A DNA stretch of 5,841 bases. It comes from Prevotella sp. GTDB taxonomy: Bacteria; Bacteroidota; Bacteroidia; Bacteroidales; Bacteroidaceae. Below the pieces are notes generated by a model. The model worked only from the letters and a program-made list of their open reading frames with translations, searched no databases and was not told where the DNA came from. Both the position numbers and the translations under genes were made by a program. The DNA lies in contig JAIJUV010000165.1 in the NCBI GenBank assembly GCA_022732315.1, forward strand, positions 1 to 5,841. The letters run 5' to 3'. Positions 1 through 5,151 of this stretch are shown one piece after another (position 1 is the first letter of the stretch; each line of letters opens with the position of its first letter).

Positions 1-1
1 G

Positions 2-553
2 TTTGATGAAGCTGGTGTCCGCACAGCTGTTTTATATCAGTTTGTGCCGGTTTATGTGGTTTGCATCATGAATTTTATGCCAAGGGAGCATGAGGTGACA
101 AAGTTTAGGACAGACGTTGCTTTGAGGGAGAAGTCTTGTGACTCTATGTTTTCTGATAAGCTTCGTTTCATCTATCTTTCTCTTCCCTTCTTTGATAAGA
201 GTGAGGAAGAATGCGAGACTGGTTTTGAAAAATGGATTTATGTATTGAAGTATATGGAAGTATTGGAAAGATTGCCTTTTACGGCACAAAAGAAGATATT
301 TGATCATCTTGCAAAATTGGCAGATGTTCGTTGCCTGAGTAGTGAGGAGCAGGAAAAATACGATGAAAGTATTAAGGCTATCGACGATTACTACTCCGGC
401 CTTTATGGCTCTTATGTTGATGGTGAGGAAAAGGGAATAGCTAAAGGTAAAGCTGAAGTTGCCCGTAACTTGTTGGCAATTGGTATGTCTTGGCCTCAAA
501 TCGTGCAGTTAACTGGATTAACAGAAGACCAGCTGAAGCAACTTCAGTCGTAG
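2..553 (+). CDS. Rpn-family PD-(D/E)XK nuclease / putative transposase, C-terminal part (5' truncated by window edge)
   Basis: The reading frame is open from base 2, so the gene starts outside the window; 183 residues and the TAG stop are visible. A GTG at base 44 could be read as a start, but the residues before it (FDEAGVRTAVLYQF) run smoothly into the family's 'PVY..CI..F' strand, so it is internal. The middle part (LFSDKLRFIYLSLPFF-like, then E-E-C-E..FEKWIYVLK..E.L.RLPF) is the typical conserved region of Bacteroidota Rpn/PDDEXK_2 proteins. The end has the charged EEKGIAKGKAE linker and a GLTEDQLKQL helix typical of their C-termini. Family members are DNases linked to RecA-independent recombination and, in E. 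coli, to phage defence. The catalytic PD-(D/E)XK residues should lie upstream, so activity cannot be judged here. The gene runs convergently towards mlaF across a repeat array. Family call by recognition, without alignment. Confidence 0.85.
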   Translation, partial: FDEAGVRTAVLYQFVPVYVVCIMNFMPREHEVTKFRTDVALREKSCDSMFSDKLRFIYLSLPFFDKSEEECETGFEKWIYVLKYMEVLERLPFTAQKKIFDHLAKLADVRCLSSEEQEKYDESIKAIDDYYSGLYGSYVDGEEKGIAKGKAEVARNLLAIGMSWPQIVQLTGLTEDQLKQLQS

Positions 554-621
554 TGTATGTACATATCCACTAGGGTGAAATCTGTGTGAAGGCACCCAGT
601 AAGGGCAAAATGGGTTTATCT

Positions 622-815
622 TGAGCCTCATTTGAAGTTGAAGTGAGGCTCAAGTAAAACTTAATAGAGGCTCACGTAAACTTTATCTGAGCCTCAAACC
701 AACTTGAGATGAAGCTTACTTCATTGGCAAATGAAGCCTGTTTCAATAATCAATGAAGCCTGCTTCACCGATTCATGAAGCAGGCTTCGAGATTCAGCGA
801 AGCCTTTTTGCTTCA
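622..815. repeat. Nine-unit 22-bp periodic palindrome array
   Basis: Units begin at 622, 644, 666, 688, 710, 732, 754, 776 and 798, a period of exactly 22 bp with no slip. Units 1-4 start with the odd palindrome TGAGSCTCA (S is C, G, G, C; unit 3 begins with A instead of T), followed by 13 variable AT-rich bases mostly containing aactt or aagtt. Units 5-9 start with the longer palindrome TGAAGCNNGCTTCA or close variants, followed by about 8 bases. Units 7 and 8 carry centres CT and AG, so they are inverted copies and give a 13-bp perfect stem (755-767 with 776-788). Unit 9 has four extra bases in its core (CGAAGCCTTTTTGCTTCA). The array fills the gap between convergent rpn and mlaF. Function unknown: a protein-binding array, a terminator cluster or a decaying minisatellite are all possible. 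The periodicity is directly visible. Confidence 0.9.
782..809 (+). terminator. Candidate intrinsic terminator for the rpn gene, built from array units 8 and 9
   Basis: GGCTTCG (783-789) pairs perfectly with CGAAGCC (798-804) across an 8-base loop and is followed at once by TTTTT (805-809). A782 can also pair with T805. This has the classical rho-independent layout for + strand transcription, 229 bases after the rpn stop. The same bases 776-788 can instead pair with 755-767 in a longer 13-bp stem that forms first and is not followed directly by T's, so termination efficiency is uncertain. Confidence 0.5.
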
Positions 816-824
816 CTGCTTACG

Positions 825-872
825 CAAAATCGTGAGGGATAAAGCCAAAATCGTGAGGGATGCGTGAGGGAT
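825..872. repeat. CGTGAGGGAT repeat cluster (three copies)
   Basis: Copies of CGTGAGGGAT lie at 831-840, 852-861 and 863-872. The first two are embedded in a longer near-identical context (CAAAATCGTGAGGGAT, starting at 825 and 846) and are 21 bp apart; the third follows after 11 bp, half that step. The last copy runs into a small palindrome, AGGGATAAATCCCT (867-880). The cluster directly follows the 22-bp array but is not in its register, so it is a separate repeat family. A further copy lies at 951-959 inside mlaF. No function can be assigned. Confidence 0.8.
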
Positions 873-927
873 AAATCCCTATTTTCTGGTATCTGTCACG
901 CAGGTTATCCCGCTATATTTCAATAGC

Positions 928-1737
928 TTAAAAACTTTTTTTCAGGAAATCGTGAGGGGTGATAGATGATTTGCAAGATTCTTCCATCTCTGCCTTCTTC
1001 ACCTTTCTGAACAAATCGGAGGCGAAGACGAGGTCGTTGAGCTTCTCGTTGGTGGCACTCATCACCTGGTCCTTGTTGCCCTGCCACTCCTTGTGGCCCT
1101 GGTAGATGAAGCAGATGTTCTCGCCGATGCCCATTACCGAGTTCATATCGTGGGTGTTGATGATGGTGGTCATGTTGTAATCCTTGGTGATTCCGGAGAG
1201 AAGTTCGTCGATGACAAGCGAGGTCTTCGGGTCGAGACCCGAGTTAGGCTCGTCGCAGAAGAGATACTTCGGATTCATCACGATGGCACGGGCTATCGCC
1301 ACACGCTTCTGCATACCTCCCGAAATCTCGCCAGGGAATTTCTGCTGTGCCTCTATCAGGTTTACACGGTCGAGACACTCCTGTGCGCGCTTCACGCGTT
1401 CCTTATAATTAAGGTTGGAAAACATATCGAGCGGAAACATCACGTTCTCCAGTACATTGAGCGAGTCGAAAAGGGCGGCGCTCTGGAAAATCATTCCCAT
1501 CTCACGGCGCATCATCACCTTCTCCTTCTTGTTCATGTGAACAAAGTCACGACCGTCGTAGAGCACCTGACCGCTGGTAGGCTCCAGGAGTCCGACGAGG
1601 TTCTTTACCAAAACCGTCTTTCCCGAACCACTCTGACCGATGATCAGATTGGTCTTGCCGGTTTCGAATTGCACGCTGATATTATCGAGTACGGTCTTAT
1701 CGCCGAATTTTTTCGTAAGATTTTTAACTTCAATCAT
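928..1737 (-). CDS. mlaF: MlaF-like ABC transporter ATP-binding protein (phospholipid/MCE system)
   Basis: This is the cytoplasmic ATPase subunit of an Mla/MCE-type lipid transporter, which with MlaE moves phospholipids between inner and outer membrane to keep outer-membrane asymmetry. Walker A is GQSGSGKT (34-41), the Q-loop Gln is at about 85 (MIFQSAALFDS), the signature is ISGGM (138-142, the MlaF-type variant followed by QKRVAIARA), Walker B is YLFCDEP (158-164) with catalytic Glu163, the D-loop is SGLDPKTS and the H-loop is His196 (NTHD). The ATG at 1737 gives the standard MIEVKNLTKKFG start. It lies 57 bp after mlaE on the same strand, so co-transcription is likely. No MCE-domain gene (mlaD) follows; the next sequence is the repeat region. 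At 269 residues it is somewhat longer than I expect for Bacteroidota homologues, and its last residues (ITPHDF) are encoded by a copy of the neighbouring CGTGAGGG repeat. Confidence 0.92.
   Translation of the reverse strand: MIEVKNLTKKFGDKTVLDNISVQFETGKTNLIIGQSGSGKTVLVKNLVGLLEPTSGQVLYDGRDFVHMNKKEKVMMRREMGMIFQSAALFDSLNVLENVMFPLDMFSNLNYKERVKRAQECLDRVNLIEAQQKFPGEISGGMQKRVAIARAIVMNPKYLFCDEPNSGLDPKTSLVIDELLSGITKDYNMTTIINTHDMNSVMGIGENICFIYQGHKEWQGNKDQVMSATNEKLNDLVFASDLFRKVKKAEMEESCKSSITPHDFLKKSF
946..960. repeat. Fourth CGTGAGGG repeat copy, inside the 3' end of mlaF
   Basis: GGAAATCGTGAGGGGT matches the intergenic repeat (CCAAAATCGTGAGGGAT) over AAATCGTGAGGG, with one G for A change at the end. 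On the minus strand it encodes the mlaF tail residues TPHDF, about ten codons before the stop. It lies 88 bp from the start of the nearest intergenic copy. The shared 12-mer is directly visible; that the gene tail was captured from, or invaded by, the repeat is inference. Confidence 0.65.
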
Positions 1738-1756
1738 AGTTCACTTCTTTAACTGA

Positions 1757-1802
1757 GAATTTAAGAGAGAATTTTAGAAAGAATTGTAGAGAGTTTAAGA
1801 GA
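1757..1802. repeat. 12-bp tandem repeat in the mlaE-mlaF gap
   Basis: Four consecutive units are visible: GAATTTAAGAGA (1757-1768), GAATTTTAGAAA (1769-1780), GAATTGTAGAGA (1781-1792) and a shortened GTTTAAGAGA (1793-1802). The last unit includes the TAA stop of mlaE (1795-1797), so the repeat makes up most of the 57-bp intergenic gap. On the mRNA it reads as a pyrimidine-rich, TTCTCT-type leader before mlaF. Because 12 is a multiple of three, gain or loss of a unit would change only the spacing between the two genes. Confidence 0.8.
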
Positions 1803-2541
1803 GTATCTGAGTAAGGAACACATCAGAGAAGAGGATGAGTACGCTGGAGCATACCACGGCGTCGGTGGAAGATTTACCCACCTCTACCGAACCGCCTTCT
1901 ACGGTGTATCCGAAATACGATGCCACACTCGCGATGATGAATGCGAAGAAGAGACTCTTGATGATACTCATCCACACAAACCACTGGTTGAAGTTGTGCT
2001 GCAATCCCAGGGTCAGGTCGTCGGGCGGCAGGATGTGCCCGATATATGCCGTGGCGTAAGCGCCCACCGTGCCCAGCAGGGATGAGAAGATGACGAGGAA
2101 CGGCATGATGGTAACCAATCCCAGAATCTTAGGAAGAATCAGATAGCACGCCGAGTTGACACCCATGATGTCGAGGGCATCAATCTGCTGGGTTACTCGC
2201 ATGGTGCCCAGCTCGGAGGCGATATTGGAACCTACCTTACCAGCCAGAATCAGACACATGATGCTGGAAGAGAACTCCAGCAGCATGATTTCTCGGGTGG
2301 TATAGCCCGAAACCCATCTCGGCATCCACGGACTCTGGATGTTGAGTTTCATCTGGATGCAGATGACGGCACCGATGAAGAACGAGATAAGAAGCACGAT
2401 GCCGATGGAGTCGACACCCAGCTGCGACATCTCCTTGATATACTGTTTCAGGAACATGCGCATGCGCTCAGGGCGCGAGAAAGCACGCCCCATCAATATG
2501 AGATATTTACCGAAGGTGGTAAGCCATTTTTCTATTATCAT
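1795..2541 (-). CDS. mlaE: MlaE-like ABC transporter permease (phospholipid/MCE system)
   Basis: This is the inner-membrane permease of the MCE/Mla lipid transporter, partner of the MlaF ATPase encoded just downstream. At 248 residues it has the normal MlaE length. The family hallmark ELGTMRVTQQIDALDIMG is present at about 110-127, preceded by the hydrophobic SSIMCLILAGKVGSNIAS helix. Other membrane segments are visible at roughly 46-63 (IGIVLLISFFIGAVICI), 131-165, 190-212 and near the C-terminus (about 228-246). The N-terminal about 40 residues are amphipathic and basic, as in MlaE. The ATG at 2541 follows a Bacteroidota-type -7 element at 2567-2574 after a short leader. It is the first gene of the mlaE-mlaF pair and is divergent from lptB. 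The lipid cargo and direction cannot be told from the sequence. Membrane helix limits are read by eye. Confidence 0.93.
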   Translation of the reverse strand: MIIEKWLTTFGKYLILMGRAFSRPERMRMFLKQYIKEMSQLGVDSIGIVLLISFFIGAVICIQMKLNIQSPWMPRWVSGYTTREIMLLEFSSSIMCLILAGKVGSNIASELGTMRVTQQIDALDIMGVNSACYLILPKILGLVTIMPFLVIFSSLLGTVGAYATAYIGHILPPDDLTLGLQHNFNQWFVWMSIIKSLFFAFIIASVASYFGYTVEGGSVEVGKSSTDAVVCSSVLILFSDVFLTQILS

Positions 2542-2566
2542 GCTGTATAATCTATAAAATATGGTG

Positions 2567-2599
2567 CAAAATTAACCAAAATCCTCTAAAAAACTGCAA
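2567..2599 (-). promoter_or_regulatory. Candidate promoter for mlaE-mlaF
   Basis: On the minus strand TAATTTTG (2574 to 2567) fits the Bacteroidota -7 element TAnnTTTG exactly. TTGC (2599 to 2596), a weak fit to the -33 TTTG element, stands 21 bases upstream. Transcription would begin about 20 bases before the mlaE ATG. The -7 match is exact; the -33 match is poor. Confidence 0.5.
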
Positions 2600-2648
2600 T
2601 ATTATGAATAGTTTTTGATTTTTAAAGCGATATTTCCACCTTTTTTAG

Positions 2649-2656
2649 TATTTTTG
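2649..2656 (+). promoter_or_regulatory. Candidate -7 promoter element for lptB
   Basis: TATTTTTG fits TAnnTTTG exactly and ends 18 bases before the lptB ATG, giving a very short leader. No good TTTG lies at the usual 19-21 base distance (only TTTAAA near 2621-2626); a TTTTTG at 2612-2617 is too far upstream. The call rests on the -7 element alone. Confidence 0.45.
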
Positions 2657-2674
2657 CAACCAAATTAGCTAATT

Positions 2675-3502
2675 ATGGACGAAATAATGAATGAAGTACA
2701 ACCTTCTTCCGAGGAAAAACTGGTTCTCAGAACGGAAGGGTTGGTAAAGCGCTATGGCAAGCGTACCGTTGCCAACGGCGTGACGATAAATGTAAAGCAA
2801 GGTGAGATTGTGGGTTTGCTGGGACCGAACGGTGCCGGCAAGACCACCTCTTTCTATATGACCACGGGTCTGGTAGTACCTAACGAGGGCCATGTGTATC
2901 TGGGTGACCAGGAAATTACGAAGTTTCCGGTGTACAAGCGTGCACGTGCCGGCATCGGATATCTGCCTCAGGAGGCGAGCGTGTTCCGCAAGATGAGCGT
3001 GGAAGACAACATCATGTCGGTATTGGAGATGACGGGCAAGCCAAAGGAGTATCAGAAGGAGAAGCTGGAGAGTCTGATCAACGACTTCGACCTTCAGAAG
3101 GTGCGCAAGAACCTGGGCGACCAGCTTTCGGGAGGTGAGCGCCGCCGTGTGGAGATAGCCCGCTGCCTTGCCAACGACCCTAAGTTCATCATGCTCGATG
3201 AGCCTTTTGCCGGAGTAGACCCAATCCAGGTGGAGGAAATCCAGCACATCGTGTGGAAACTGAAGTACCGCAACATCGGTATCCTCATCACCGACCACAA
3301 TGTGGATGAGACGCTTACCATCACCGACAGAGCCTATCTGCTCTTCGAAGGCCGCATTCTTTTCCAGGGCACTCCGGAGGAACTGGCAGAGAACAAGACG
3401 GTGAAGGAGAAGTATCTTACCACCAGTTTTGTGCTCCGCAAGAAGGACTTCCAGCTGCTTGATGAGCAGAAAAAGGCGAAAGAAGCAGAGAAAGATGGTT
3501 AA
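2675..3502 (+). CDS. lptB: LPS export ABC transporter ATP-binding protein LptB
   Basis: This is the cytoplasmic ATPase that, with LptF and LptG, drives LPS out of the inner membrane and along the Lpt bridge to the cell surface. Walker A is GPNGAGKT (50-57), the Q-loop region YLPQEASVFRKMSVEDNI (96-113) is close to the LptB-specific sequence, the signature is LSGGERRRVEIAR (151-163), Walker B is FIMLDEP (171-177) with catalytic Glu176, then FAGVDPI and the H-loop DHNV (His208). The FAGVDPI and ITDHNVDETL stretches favour LptB over amino-acid transporter ATPases. It has 275 residues against about 241 in E. coli: there is a short acidic N-terminal extension (about 15 residues) and a charged, lysine/glutamate-rich C-terminal tail (from about 250). 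ATG 2675 fits the nearby -7 element; ATG 2687 (Met5) is an alternative. It is transcribed alone, divergent from mlaE and ahead of tig. Confidence 0.95.
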   Translation: MDEIMNEVQPSSEEKLVLRTEGLVKRYGKRTVANGVTINVKQGEIVGLLGPNGAGKTTSFYMTTGLVVPNEGHVYLGDQEITKFPVYKRARAGIGYLPQEASVFRKMSVEDNIMSVLEMTGKPKEYQKEKLESLINDFDLQKVRKNLGDQLSGGERRRVEIARCLANDPKFIMLDEPFAGVDPIQVEEIQHIVWKLKYRNIGILITDHNVDETLTITDRAYLLFEGRILFQGTPEELAENKTVKEKYLTTSFVLRKKDFQLLDEQKKAKEAEKDG

Positions 3503-3526
3503 AAAATCAAATTTTTCTCTTATATA

Positions 3527-3558
3527 TTAGGTATATCCATTAAAATTGTGTAATTTTG
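3527..3558 (+). promoter_or_regulatory. Candidate promoter for tig
   Basis: TTAG (3527-3530, one mismatch to TTTG) is followed after 20 bases by TAATTTTG (3551-3558), an exact TAnnTTTG match. This is the best-spaced promoter candidate in the window. The start would fall near 3563-3566, leaving a leader of about 95 bases. The last 40 bases of that leader are A-rich and free of G clusters, as is common before strongly translated Bacteroidota genes. A 7-bp hairpin with one G-U pair (3592-3598 with 3608-3614) lies in the middle of the leader. Confidence 0.6.
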
Positions 3559-3657
3559 CAAGCCGATTGTGTAGTGTGCGAGCCAAAAAGACAGTTGGAG
3601 AGCCTAACCAATTGAAATAGAAATATTAATAATAACAAAATAAAAAAAGAAATCAAG

Positions 3658-5016
3658 ATGAAAGTTTCATTTGAAAATCCTGACAAGATTAACGGTCTCT
3701 TGACTCTCGTAGTAGAGGAAGATGACTACAAGAACGAGGTTGAGAAAACATTGAAAGACTACCGTAAGAAGGCTAATGTTCCAGGTTTCCGTCCTGGTCA
3801 GGCTCCTATGGGTATGATCAAGCGCCAGTTTGGCCCATCTGTAAAGATGGAGGCTATCAACAAGATCGTAGGCCAGGAGATTTACAAGTATGTACAGGAA
3901 AACAAGATTCAGATGCTCGGCGAGCCTCTTCCATCAGAGAAGCAGGAACCAGCTGACTTGGAGAAGGGTACTACATTCACATTCATGTTCGACATCGCTG
4001 TTGCACCTGAGTTCAAGGTAACTCTCAACGGTCGCGACAAGGTAGATTACTATAACATCAAGGTTGACGACAAGATTCTCGACCAGCAGGTAGAGATGTA
4101 CGCTCAGCGTGCAGGTAGCTACGAGAAGGGCGAGCAGTATGAGGAGAACGACCTTTTGAAGGGTGACATCCGTGAGCTCGACGAGAACGGTAACACCAAG
4201 GAAGGCGGTATCACTGTAGAGGGTGCTATCCTGATGCCTAGCTACATCAAGGTAGAGGAGCAGAAGAACCTCTTCAATGGTGCTAAGCTCGGTGACATCA
4301 TCACCTTCAACCCTAAGAAGGCTTACCCAGAGAACGATACAGAGGTTTCTACTCTCTTGAAGATCGAGCGTGAGGCTGTGGCTGACCTGGAGTCTGAGTT
4401 CAGCTTCCAGATTACAGAGATCCAGCGCTTCAAGAAGCACGAGGTAAACGAGGAACTCTTCAAGCAGGTATTCGGTGAGGATACTGACGTGAAGGACGAG
4501 GCTGCTTTCCGTGCTAAGATCGCTGAGGGCTTGCAGGAGCAGTTGGTTAACGACTCTGACTACAAGTTTATCCTCGACGTACGCGAGCACTGCGAGAAGA
4601 AGGTAGGCGAGTTGACTTACCCAGACGCACTCTTGAAGCGCATCATGTTGGCTAACAACAAGGATAAGGGTGAGGAGTTCGTAGAGAAGAACTACGAGCA
4701 GAGCATCAAGGAGTTGACATGGCACCTCATCAAGGAGCAGCTCATCCAGGCTCAGGATATCAAGGTGAACGACGAGGACATCAAGGAGACTGCCAAGGAA
4801 GCAGCCCGTGCTCAGTTCGCTCAGTATGGTATGACCAACATCCCTGAGGAGTACATCGAGAACTACGCAAACGAGATTCTCAAGAAGGGTGAGTCAGTTG
4901 ACGCATTGGTAGACCGTTCTATCGATCGCAAGTTGGCTGAGGCTCTTAAGAAGGCCGTAAAACTCAACGAAAAAGAGATTTCTGTAGAGGATTTCAACAA
5001 GATGATGCAGGAATAA
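3658..5016 (+). CDS. tig: Trigger factor, ribosome-associated chaperone
   Basis: Trigger factor binds the ribosome at the exit tunnel and shields nascent chains. The N-terminal ribosome-binding domain (about 1-115) contains the signature loop PGFRPGQAPMGMIKRQFG (42-59); the core GFRxG is kept, while the lysine of E. coli GFRKGK is Gln48 here. The middle domain (about 150-265) sits where the FKBP-type prolyl isomerase lies, but I do not see the usual GxxDGxxF or IPGxE motifs, so isomerase activity is probably reduced or absent. The C-terminal helical chaperone domain (about 265-450) is rich in Lys and Glu. The length, 452, is typical. ATG 3658 follows an A-rich leader. Codon choice is strongly biased (AAG, GAG, GAC, CTC), more uniform than in neighbours, consistent with high expression. 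It precedes clpP, the common bacterial tig-clpP-clpX order. Confidence 0.95.
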   Translation: MKVSFENPDKINGLLTLVVEEDDYKNEVEKTLKDYRKKANVPGFRPGQAPMGMIKRQFGPSVKMEAINKIVGQEIYKYVQENKIQMLGEPLPSEKQEPADLEKGTTFTFMFDIAVAPEFKVTLNGRDKVDYYNIKVDDKILDQQVEMYAQRAGSYEKGEQYEENDLLKGDIRELDENGNTKEGGITVEGAILMPSYIKVEEQKNLFNGAKLGDIITFNPKKAYPENDTEVSTLLKIEREAVADLESEFSFQITEIQRFKKHEVNEELFKQVFGEDTDVKDEAAFRAKIAEGLQEQLVNDSDYKFILDVREHCEKKVGELTYPDALLKRIMLANNKDKGEEFVEKNYEQSIKELTWHLIKEQLIQAQDIKVNDEDIKETAKEAARAQFAQYGMTNIPEEYIENYANEILKKGESVDALVDRSIDRKLAEALKKAVKLNEKEISVEDFNKMMQE

Positions 5017-5047
5017 GCGTTTTTTTGAAAAAAAACTTCAAATAATT

Positions 5048-5114
5048 ACGAGGTTATCGACTTTTTTTATTATCTTTGTTCCACCGAACGGGATGATGAG
5101 ATCGATAACCTCGT
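5048..5114. repeat. 13-bp perfect inverted repeat bracketing the clpP promoter
   Basis: ACGAGGTTATCGA (5048-5060) is repeated exactly in inverse orientation as TCGATAACCTCGT (5102-5114), with 41 bases between. The right arm runs into TTTT (5114-5117). The predicted -7 element of clpP (5071-5078) and its likely start (about 5083-5086) lie between the arms. RNA started at that promoter therefore holds only the right arm, while RNA reading through from tig holds both and could fold into a terminator-like hairpin. An operator pair for a repressor is the main alternative. Confidence 0.75.
5071..5078 (+). promoter_or_regulatory. Candidate -7 promoter element for clpP
   Basis: TATCTTTG fits TAnnTTTG exactly, 73 bases before the clpP ATG. 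The -33 region falls on the left arm of the inverted repeat (TTAC at 5046-5049) and matches TTTG poorly, so an activator or a weak promoter is possible. Confidence 0.45.
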
Positions 5115-5151
5115 TTTCTGTTCTAAAAAACGAAGTAAAAAGCTATAAGAT

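Noticed and set aside
44..553. Complete gene starting at GTG 44
   Set aside because: The frame is open to the window edge and upstream residues fit the family, so the start lies outside.
622..872. CRISPR array
   Set aside because: The repeated cores are 9-14 bp, spacers 8-13 bp, the core changes along the array and no cas gene is near.
867..880. AGGGATAAATCCCT as an operator or terminator
   Set aside because: Two-base loop, short stem, and explained by a repeat copy meeting its inverse; no independent support.
1093..1752. Long open frame opposite mlaF
   Set aside because: It mirrors a gene with all ABC ATPase motifs; its protein is His/Leu-rich and unlike any family.
3502..3516. Terminator after lptB (AAAAAT-CAA-ATTTTT)
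   Set aside because: Stem is only A-T pairs with a 3-base loop and no clear T tract after it; too weak to call.
3561..3604. AGCC at 3561, 3581 and 3601 in the tig leader, an exact 20-bp step
   Set aside because: Only four bases are shared and flanks differ; chance is a sufficient explanation.
3934..4725. Long open frame opposite tig
   Set aside because: Leu/Val-rich antisense product caused by the biased CTC, GAG and AAG codons of tig.
5019..5036. Terminator hairpin just after tig
   Set aside because: GTTTTTTT/AAAAAAAAC has a 2-base loop and almost no G-C pairs.
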